A stretch of DNA of 64,000 nucleotides from Glandiceps talaboti (taxonomy: Eukaryota > Hemichordata > Enteropneusta > Spengelidae): positions 1,973,111 to 2,037,110 of the forward strand of contig NC_135571.1 in NCBI RefSeq assembly GCF_964340395.1, written 5' to 3'. Under the pieces are notes generated by a model that had not been told where the DNA came from, made no database searches, and was given only the letters and a program-made list of their open reading frames with translations. The translations under genes and the position numbers were made by a program. Below, piece after piece: positions 52,330-61,256 of this stretch. How positions within the stretch are numbered: position 1 is the first letter of the stretch; each line of letters begins with the position of its first letter.

Positions 52330-53016
52330 GGTGTACATACAAATGAACGTACCACAACTATGAAAGTAGACCCTTTTAGTGTTACAAATGAACGTACCAC
52401 AACTATGAAAGTAGACCCTTTTAGTGTTACAAATGAACGTACCACAACTATGAAAGTAGACCCTTTTAGTGTTACAAATGAACGTACCACAACTATGAAA
52501 GTAGACCCTTTTAGTGTTACAAATGAACGTACCACAACTATGAAAGTAGACCCTTTTAGTGTTACAAATGAACGTACCACAACTATGAAAGTAGACCCTT
52601 TTAGTGTTACAAATGAACGTACCACAACTATGAAAGTAGACCCTTTTAGTGTTACAAATGAACGTACCACAACTATGAAAGTAGACCCTTTTAGTGTTAC
52701 AAATGAACGTACCACAACTATAAAAGTAGACCCTTTTAGTGTTACAAATGAACGTACCACAACTATGAAAGTAGACCCTTTTAGTGTTACAAATGAACGT
52801 ACCACAACTATGAAAGTAGACCCTTTTGGTGATGTAGTCGTTCTGACACAGTGGTGTATTGATCCGTGGTGTAATCATCGACTAGAACACTCGGTGTGTC
52901 TCGACAACCATAATCGAACCGCCAAGACTATTGCCAAAGTTTCTATTTCGAAGCATCCAACTTTTAATATTTATTCTAATTCATCTAATATAAAAAATGT
53001 AACAATGTTATAATAT
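52330..53016 (+). CDS. Candidate alternative terminal exon, tail b, with 11 tandem 15-residue repeats
   Basis: A possible acceptor (TTCCCTCAG before 52330) is phase 1 and would join the 7TM exon in frame. The frame then reads GVH followed by eleven copies of TNERTTTMKVDPFSV (one with I for M, the last truncated) and 62 more residues to a TAA at about 53014-53016. The array is nearly identical between copies, so it expanded recently. Because the unit is a multiple of three, other frames are open too. Coding status depends on the phase match and the open frame beyond the array, and it may be noncoding. Confidence 0.35.
52339..52827. repeat. 45-bp tandem array, 11 units
   Basis: Eleven near-identical units (ACAAATGAACGTACCACAAC...), the last missing six bases. 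One unit has ATA for ATG. It is inside candidate tail exon b and absent from the inverted copy. Confidence 0.97.
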
Positions 53017-53541
53017 TAGGAATATTTGTGTCATGCAAGACGATAAATTAAACAATGTTTAGAAAATTCTTGTCGCTGTACGTGGTAAAATGTAGCAATC
53101 TCAGTAAGATTTTTGTCGCCCCAGACGATAGAATGTACCAATGTTAGTCATATTATCGTCGCACCAGTCGATAAAATACAGCAACGTTAGTCATATTTTA
53201 GTCGAGCCAGACGATATGGTATAGCAATATTAGGTATTTGTCGAACGACGAACCGGACAGTGTCTATTTTAGATTAAGTATGCTACTGTGAGTACCTTTC
53301 AAATATGCAACAAAAACTACACCCAAATAGATTATGTATAAACTCATCTTGTGTCCCTTTAACATAGTGCAGGTACATGGGAATTTCTTGAACGTATTGT
53401 TGTAGTCTACCATGCTATACGGGGCGGGGTGTCTGTTAAATGTAGTATGCAGTTTAAAATGTTTATTTGGAGAAACGGTCAGAGTTTGTGGCCATACTGA
53501 CCAAACACAACTTTTACGAACAATCTTTACTTTTTTCACAG

Positions 53542-53810
53542 GAATATCAAAAAATGCTAAACTTGAACAGATTCACATGGCAAGGAAAAGTCGGATATGT
53601 TGGACTCCAATATTTCATGATGTTGGATTAGATACAATGGTTAATGTATCTGACTTCACTGAATGGGGGAACTTTGAAGCAGATGACACTGGAAGAGTTG
53701 TTGAGGATCTATTTAAAGCGGCTAAATTACTTCATGACTCCGAGTACTACCTTGACAACATCACCATTAACAATGTCATGATTGATGTATCCAATGTATG
53801 TGTTTTTTAG
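53542..53810 (+). CDS. Candidate terminal exon, tail c, conserved in the inverted copy
   Basis: The acceptor TTTTTTCACAG is phase 1 and compatible with the 7TM donor. It gives about 90 residues, GISKNAKLEQ...RVVEDLFKAAKLLHDSEYY...NNVMIDVSNVCVF, then TAG. The inverted copy at 3867-3986 keeps the same frame and stop. Over the last 39 codons I count seven third-position synonymous changes, two replacements and no indels. The LFKAAKLLH...ITINNVMID stretch loosely resembles the catalytic-loop region of protein-kinase-like domains, but this is only a suggestion. It could be an alternative tail of the receptor or an exon of another gene. Confidence 0.55.
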
Positions 53811-55779
53811 AATATTTGCGCTGAATCATCTTTTAGTTATGATAAACGTGAAGCCTTCTGAAGACAATACTGTATAATTTGATTAGCATGTATTCCTCTC
53901 ATGCAACATGTCAGCTTTTGTTCTGTTAGGATACCTATTACACTTTTCAAGATCACAAATATTATGAATAAACTATATTTCCTGACCAGATACACGATTA
54001 AAATGCTATCATCAATAACTACATACATTTTCTTTAGTGTATACAGTAGAAGGCTTTGTTCCAGTGGAAATTGTCAAATTGGGGTGGAAAGGCAAATAAT
54101 TAACTTGTTCATTGTATTATAAACTATATTAACAGCATAACAGATCTGAATTCTGCTTCAATAAAGAAATAAAGAAGTATTTTGAGTCATTCGTCAAATC
54201 AGAGAAATCAAGATATGTAAGGCGAAAAAAAAATTAATTGCGAGTTTCCAATAACATGGCCTAGAGAATTTGGTAGGTACATCGGGGTTTTATTTTATTT
54301 GATTTTATTTGTATCTGTTTAGTTGAGAAATATTGCTTCGAACCAAAACCAAACAAAATGTCGGACTGAATACCCCTTCTGTGATAGATTGTTGAAATAT
54401 GTACATTCATTACTGGGGAAAGAAAACACAGAATTTTTTATCTTTTTGACAAGTTTTAATGTTTTAATAACGTTTAGGGTCGGCGGCTTAAACCAGGATC
54501 AGTCAGTTATCGGAAACACACAATTTTTTTTTAAAATTTTTGCCTTGTAGATATTCTAAATTATTCAGCAAATTCTGGGTATTTTCCCCAAATTAATAGA
54601 TATATGCCGATAGTGATATACTGTGTCTTTCTTTTTACAAGAATGCAAACACACAAATATACGCATTGATAAATACAAGTATGTTTGGAAAAATCATTTT
54701 CGCTCATATTTTACTCTCTCATATAGAGTACGTGCTATGGAGCATTTCTGATGGCTACACAACTGAAGCAAAGACCAAAGGAAAATCCTAAGGAACAAAA
54801 AAAGGAAAAGGAACCTAGGACAGAGACAATGAACACAGGGGGTGAGACAGTAATGCCAAAGGGAGATACAAAGAAACAAGTGGAGGAGAAAACATTGGCT
54901 GCTACAGAGGAGGAAGGAAACAAATCATTGGAGAAAACAAAGACGCTAAGTGAACACAATATGCAAATGGTTGAGATAAGTGTGCATAATGAAGAAACAA
55001 TAATCTCAAAGGAGGGGATAAAGAAAGCAATAGACAAACGAGTGAAACCACAAGAAGAGATAAATGTACCCTCGGACGAGACACATGAGCCAGAGGGTAG
55101 GACCCCCGGGGGGACCACACAGACATCGCAAGAAACAAAGAAGTGTTTGGAGAAAAGAAATTCAATTGAGGAGACAAGTGATCCTAATAAGAAGAGGGAG
55201 AGACCGAAGGAAGAGGGGGAGATAGATGGAGGGAAAGCGATAACAGTGGGAGCGACAGCAAAACCAGTGAAAAGGAGGGAGAGTGAAACCACTGGAAGGG
55301 GCGACGGATCATGTGCAAGGGAGAGTGAAAACAGGGAGAGGATTATCGAATCGGATATCGAAATCGGAAAAGGGAGTGAAACCAGTGGGAGAGGGCTAGA
55401 GAAACCAGTGGGAGGGACAACAAAATCAGAAGGAGAGACATGAGTCAAGTTGGGGGAGGGGGGGGCAGAGAATCTGGTGGAGGAACAATTAAACCATAGA
55501 GAGGACAGTGAAACTAGTGGAGGGCGGGGTGAATCCATTCATAGCAATACACTCGGTAGTAGTGTTTTGTGTGACTGTAGATGTCTTTCGACCCATTACG
55601 CCAACTTTTAAATTATGTCGGCTTCATGTGCCCTCCTAGTCTCGGTTACCCAGACTCTCGCCTTTGAAGGTGTTACACTCCCCCAGCTGACTAGTGTTCT
55701 CCCTATTCATGTTGTGAGGTTGTTTATGAATATTAAATAGAGTATCTGTTACTCACCAACCTTGGCATATACGTAGCAG
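53811..55779. other. Downstream region of the receptor
   Basis: 53.8-54.36 kb matches the inverted copy at 2.63-3.83 kb (without its LINE). About 54.36-54.53 kb contains a dispersed repeat sharing TTTAGGGT(T/C)GG(T/C)GGCTTAAACCA with 42.41-42.61 kb. The purine-rich frame follows, then the satellite. Confidence 0.6.
54751..55443 (+). other. Purine-rich open frame, Lys/Glu-rich, doubtful gene
   Basis: A 230-residue frame of very biased composition (KENPKEQKKEKEP, EEGEIDGGK). The GA-rich strand has few chances for stops, and the opposite strand is open as well. Part looks like a decayed GGGAGAGTGAAACC minisatellite. It starts ATGGCT after TTTCTG and has no recognisable domain. It could be a low-complexity exon, but more likely it is not a gene. 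Confidence 0.25.
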
Positions 55780-56632
55780 TGTTTTGTAGTGTACTCTGTG
55801 AATTTGGTTGTCTTGGTATGTAACTTTAGTCTTAGACTCATAGCAATAAAGGTAGCAGTGTTTTGTAGTGTACTCTCTGAATCTGGTTGTCTTGGTGTGT
55901 AACTTTAGTCTTAGACTCATAGCAATAAAGATAGCAGTGTTTTGTAGTGTACTCTGTGAATCTGGTTGTCTTGGTATGTAACTTTAGTCTTAGACTCATA
56001 GCAATAAAGATAGCAGTGTTTTGTAGTGTACTCTGTGAATCTAGTTGTCTTGGTATGTAACTTTAGTCTTAGACTCATAGCAATAAAGGTAGCAGTGTTT
56101 TGTAGTGTACTCTCTGAATCTGGTTGTCTTGGTATGTAACTTTAGTCTTAGACTCATAGCAATAAAGATAGCAGTGTTTTGTAGTGTAGTCTGTGAATCT
56201 GGTTGTCTTGGTATGTAACTTTAGTCTTAGACTCATAGCAATAAAGATAGCAGTGTTTTGTAGTGTACTCTCTGAATCTGGTTGTCTTGGTATGTAATAA
56301 CTTTAGTCTTTAGACTCGTAGCAATAAAGGTAGCAGTGTTTTGTAGTGTACTCTCTGAATCTACTTGTCTTGGTATGTACATTTAGTCTTAGACTCATAG
56401 CAATAAAGGTAGCAGTGTTTTGTAGTGTACTCTCTGAATCTGGTTGTCTTGGTATGTAACTTTAGTCGTAGACTCATAGCAATAAAGATAGCAGTGTTTT
56501 GTAGTGTACTCTCTGAATCTGGTTGTCTTGGTATGTAACTTTAGTCTTAGACTCATAGCAATAAAGATAGCAGTGTTTTGTAGTGTACTCTGTGAATCTG
56601 GTTGTCTTGGTATGTAACTTTAGTCTTAGACT
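55780..56632. repeat. 79-bp satellite array (right, inverted)
   Basis: About 11 copies of the reverse complement of the left-end satellite (GTAGCAGTGTTTTGTAGTGT... per unit), one with a small TAA insertion. It lies just beyond the 3' region of the mosaic receptor, as the left array lies beyond the collapsed inverted copy, so both arrays belong to the duplicated block. Confidence 0.92.
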
Positions 56633-56644
56633 ATCTAGTGCCTC

Positions 56645-56762
56645 TCCTTGTCCACCCTCTTCAGACAGTGCCCACTATGTCCACCCTCTTCAGACAGTGC
56701 CCACTCTTGTCCACCCTCTTCAGACAGTGCCCACTCTTGTCCACCCTCTTCAGACAGTGCCA
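56645..56762. repeat. ~30-bp minisatellite
   Basis: About four copies of a 29-30-bp unit (GTCCACCCTCTTCAGACAGTG plus spacer) directly abut the right satellite array. No gene is associated. Confidence 0.85.
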
Positions 56763-57720
56763 TAGACATCATACCTGACATATTCACCAGAAGGATCCAT
56801 TCTACGACCATATCGAACTGGGCAAAAGCACTAAGGCCACTGCAAGGTTCGTTCAAATGCTGAACTGGAAACCCACATCCAATTACCAGCGCAAATGCTC
56901 CAATCAGCATCAAGAAGGTTCTCCAGGAAAAAGTGAACATAGAGTTGAATAGAATATGTTTATATTCAAATTTTCATGAAAACAAAAGATTGCAGAATTT
57001 GGCCATTAGGAGCGCTATTCAGACACAGCTTTTTGACCAAAAGTTAAAGTCATGAGGGCCGAGTATGAGAGCCTCTTTGAAAAACATTTCAACCTGCAAC
57101 CAGCCTGTAACACTGATGTTATTCCCAAATATGTTTTTTTTCTTCATCCACGAAAAATTCTCATGACCTAAGGGGGCTTTGTAACGACAAGTTGCTAGAC
57201 AAGTAGTGACAAAACCCTTTGGTCATGAGTATTTTTGGCTGCCGCTGAATGAAAACAAAATACTGGAGAATAACATAATTATATCAGCATCAGTAATATT
57301 AAAGGTAATTCAAAATGCTCCATGCCACAACATTGAAAAATGTTCTTTATATGTGTCTTAACCAGTAAATGCAAAGCCGACTTTTCAAAATTGCATGATA
57401 AGTGAGAAAAAAGAGTTAAAATTGGTGATCAGTGGCGACCCGAGCAGCCCTGAAGTTGAAGTTATACTGCCTATTGTTCTCCATTTTGAGGATTATGACG
57501 TCATAGAGAGTTCCGGTGCATGCCAGTTAGTATAGTAAGAAATGGCAGACAGTAGTAATACTGACTTTGATGTCTTAGGTGTCATATCCTACGATATTAG
57601 CAACAATAGTGAAAATGCTACTGATGTTGGAAAGTACATTGGGTTCAAGTTGATTGCCGATTCGGCCCTCGATAAAACTAGGAGCTCAACCACTGTTACA
57701 AGTCGATATCAAAATGCCCT
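56763..57720. other. Intergenic: one short open frame, no recognised gene
   Basis: Between the minisatellite and the hairpin at 57.72 kb. A 68-codon frame at 57542-57748 (MADSSNTDFDVLGVISYDIS...) has ordinary composition but no domain, and its end overlaps the hairpin arm. It could be a decayed fragment or a first exon. Confidence 0.4.
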
Positions 57721-57854
57721 ATTCGAAACGTCGGATTGCATTTATTGATTAGGACTGCATCATTCGTTGCTTATTATGCACTTCTATGTATGTATGTATG
57801 TATGTATGTATGCACGTATGTATGTGTGTGTATGTATGTATGTATGTATGTATG

Positions 57855-57885
<31 letters not shown>

Positions 57886-57933
57886 GTCTGTCTGTACAGT
57901 CCGAATCAATAAATGCAATCCGACGTTTCGAAT
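57721..57933. repeat. 37-bp inverted repeat around a GTAT microsatellite
   Basis: 57721-57757 (ATTCGAAACGTCGGATTGCA...) and 57897-57933 pair with one mismatch. The loop holds a (GTAT)n tract. It is next to the boundary of the right B block. Confidence 0.8.
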
Positions 57934-58424
57934 CAAAATTCTTTATCAAGGATATATTTGTGTCAAAAACGTAATGTCCAATGAGTGTAACACCAAGCCT
58001 TCATCATTTTAGCTACTAACCATTTTGCTCTAACATACGATTCTTAACTATGAGCATGCGCAGTGAATGAATGATGTCATCATATTCCAATAGGTTTGTA
58101 AGATTGACAATCCTGCGATATGAAAGTGCTGACTATATCAATAGATCATGATGACATTATGTTTGCCCGTTTAAGAAATACTGAGCTTGCTACTAGTCTC
58201 CAGTGTATATATCACAAACTGTATCACACAAATACTGTAACTGCTGTATTGTATATAGTTATTCCCTGTTGTACATGCATCTACCTGTAAATTGTCAATG
58301 TGGCACTCATAAACAAGCAACAGATGTGGAACCTAATGTTTGACTGTTATTAACAGCACCTACTTGTTTTGAGATTTCCATTTGTACCTATCATACCTAG
58401 AGGGAATATCCAAGTAGTTTGATT

Positions 58425-58705
58425 TTAGAAATTGCTTGAGAAATGATGTTGTACGTACACTCTATTGTCGTTGACCGTTTGTATGTACAAAAAAACTGGT
58501 TGACCGTTTGTATGTACAATTCCAAGGTCTAGGGTTTTTTTCCGCTTCTTTAGAACAGTGACGTGATCAGTTGACAAAAAGTGAACATCAATACAGTATC
58601 TGTCTTTACACTCATCAGCAAATTCTCTGTCAAATTCATTTTTTCCAGAAGGTCCATTATCGTTACTAATTACATATAGAACAAACGATGGCGATTTCAC
58701 TGCTT
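58425..58705 (-). other. Exon-like open frame of unknown function
   Basis: About 90 residues on the minus strand (VKSPSFVLYVISNDNGPSGK, then DECKDRYCIDVHFLSTDHVT). An AG acceptor (TTAAGCAG) precedes it. The paralogous stretch at 23.2-23.45 kb keeps parts of the same peptide but has a stop and a deletion. It could be a decayed exon of a third gene in the duplicated block. No family is recognised. Confidence 0.3.
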
Positions 58706-59164
58706 AAGACAAGCAGACGTGGTTTAAAACCAAAGTTTTACGGTACAGGTAAATAAATCCAGTCTAATGGGGTATATATCAGGAAACAACTCTTTCTTAT
58801 CCAATGTATACAATATTAATCAATAGCGGTATGATGACACCTAAAACCTTATCAACATATAAAAAATAATGCTGTCACATAAGAACACATTTTAATTTCT
58901 CATTCAACTAGTGAACAAATAAATGTAGATTTATAGGTATATAGATATGTATGGCCGTTCAGATATATAAATGGACGGATGAAGATATGGACGGACAGAC
59001 GGACGGATGGACGGATGGATGGATGGTTGGATGGATGGATGGACGGACGGATGGAAGGATGGGTGGGTGGGTAGATGGATGGATAGATGGATGGATGGAT
59101 GGATGGATGGATGGATGGACAGACAGACAGACATGCAGACAGAGAAAGACATAGATAGATAGAT

Positions 59165-59251
<87 letters not shown>

Positions 59252-59979
59252 TTGTTTATGTATAATCTCAACAATGAAGATTTGAAAAATAGTTTATGAT
59301 ATATGAAAAAATAATAAATTTAATCTATTTCTTTGCAAATGAAAAACTCAACATATTGCCATTTCATATGTTAAGCTTCTCTGTAAATATGTTGAAGTAG
59401 GTTGAAAATTAAAGCCGCTGGTGTTGATAATGTCGAGTGCATATCAACTAAGGAACCAGACTCTGTGACTGCACTGAATCTTTGTGGAGTTATACGACAT
59501 TGTAAGTGCCTGTACGTTGATCAGTGGGTGGCATCTCTGAGTGATGACGTAGACTGAATTCAGCAAACTGCTTTGGTCCAGATTGCTTATATATACAGGG
59601 TAGATACAACAACCCACGAAGACAGACACGGTTACTTTCCCATTACATCTCCTTTGATACTAGTGCTGCCTGGTAAGAAACCTTTGCTTATTATTCACGC
59701 TTTTATACAACTGTTCACTTCTTTTCGTTGTTATTGTCGATATTTACGACTTAATTAAGGTAGACAGATACAATTCAATCGAAAGAAGTCAGAGAACATG
59801 TTTACTTCGTGACGCAGTTAAAATAGAAGATGAATATCGTCCATTTTTACAATACTTTTATTTATTTCTTAATACTGTTATTGAAATACAATCATACATG
59901 CAAATGTATCGCATTTACTTTGACCATACCTTCTTTGCATGATTTTATTTCCTTATATATCTCACTTTATATCAGGCTT

Positions 59980-60885
59980 AACAAATTGTTTGGTTCCGGT
60001 TACCCGACCCTGCTTAGTTTATCACTATCGACCCTCAACTTTTTTTACGTATTCAAGAAAAAAATAATAGCGAAAATTATGAAGTCTCACAAGAAATAGT
60101 ATATGCGGAAACTGTACATCTGACGAGAAGAAACCAATAACACGGAGACCATATGGAAAAAAAACCGGAAACTGCTTTGGTCCAGATTGCTTATATATAC
60201 ATTTGCCCAGAGAGAATCGTATTCTTCATTAAGCTAAGAAATCTAATGTTCAAACACCAAGTACATTTCTTCTTTCTTTGTCCGTGGTTCTTTAAATCAA
60301 TGTCTACCTGCCTGTCTGCAGAAAATCTTTTCACCCTAATAGTCTATGTTTGCTAATATTTGTGTTTTTGATAGGATTTTATTAAATGAAATTAAAGCTG
60401 CAATAGGCGCTTCTTTGACCAGAAAATATATCTTTACATTTTGGATGAAAGCTGTAGTATTAATTAGACTGAAATGTGTATTTGTTTCAAAAGCGATTTT
60501 ATAGTTGTTGTTTACAATTACGGCCACCTAAAAAATTGCATGCTTCCGATTACGTTAGAATATATTAGAATAGAAGGGGTGGGTAGATTTCTTATTATAT
60601 ATATATTTTTTTTTTTTTTTCGTCTGTGAGTGTCTAGTTTCCTGTTGTTTTCCGTATGGTCTCTGTATGTATTATTGATTATCAGATGTACAGCTATTAC
60701 AGATTGGGAGAACAGTTCTATATCGTCTTTTTTAAGTTGTTGTCAGTTCACACTTCCACTATTTCTTGCGAGACTTCACACAATTTTCGCGATTTCTTTA
60801 ATTTTTTCTCGAATACGTTAAAAACAAAGTTAGGGTCCGCGTGAAAAACTAGGCGGGGTCAGATAACCCGAACGAAACAAAAGTT
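59980..60885. mobile_element. Foldback element M3 in right B block
   Basis: Inverted arms at about 59.99-60.13 and 60.68-60.88 kb (GTTAGGGTCCGCGTGAAAAA at the right) are the paralogue of the element at 20.7-21.8 kb. The interior has diverged and is shorter. Confidence 0.58.
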
Positions 60886-61256
60886 TGCCTATGGCTAAAC
60901 ATATTAGATTGAACAAAGACGGGGCACCTTGTGACTTGGCTCTGTGACACTAGTATTATATATTAGTGCTATCAATGACATTATGTTTCATGAACCCTCT
61001 GCATATCAATTATCGTAATTAATGTTCGCAATTTTTCACGATTTGAGTCCATACATTTCAAGGGATATTCCTATAGGAATTATAAATTGCTACATAGATT
61101 TAACTAATCTTTGGTTAACAGATGTACATATCAATTTGGCTTATTTACGTTTTCGATACATTCCAAGTGTTTTACGGCGGCTGCGGTGGTGGCGGTGGTT
61201 TCATTCAATACTGTGGTAGATCCACATTTTGATCCTATTCACAGACAATTCCAAAG

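Noticed and set aside
52209-52878. Long open frames on the minus strand over the 45-bp array (FVTLKGST and CNTKRVYFH repeats)
   Set aside because: A repeat unit divisible by three keeps several frames open. Only the plus frame matches the upstream donor phase and continues past the array.
54735-55538. 267-codon minus-strand frame (Ser/Pro/Phe-rich)
   Set aside because: Complement of a purine-rich low-complexity region. Both strands are open by composition.
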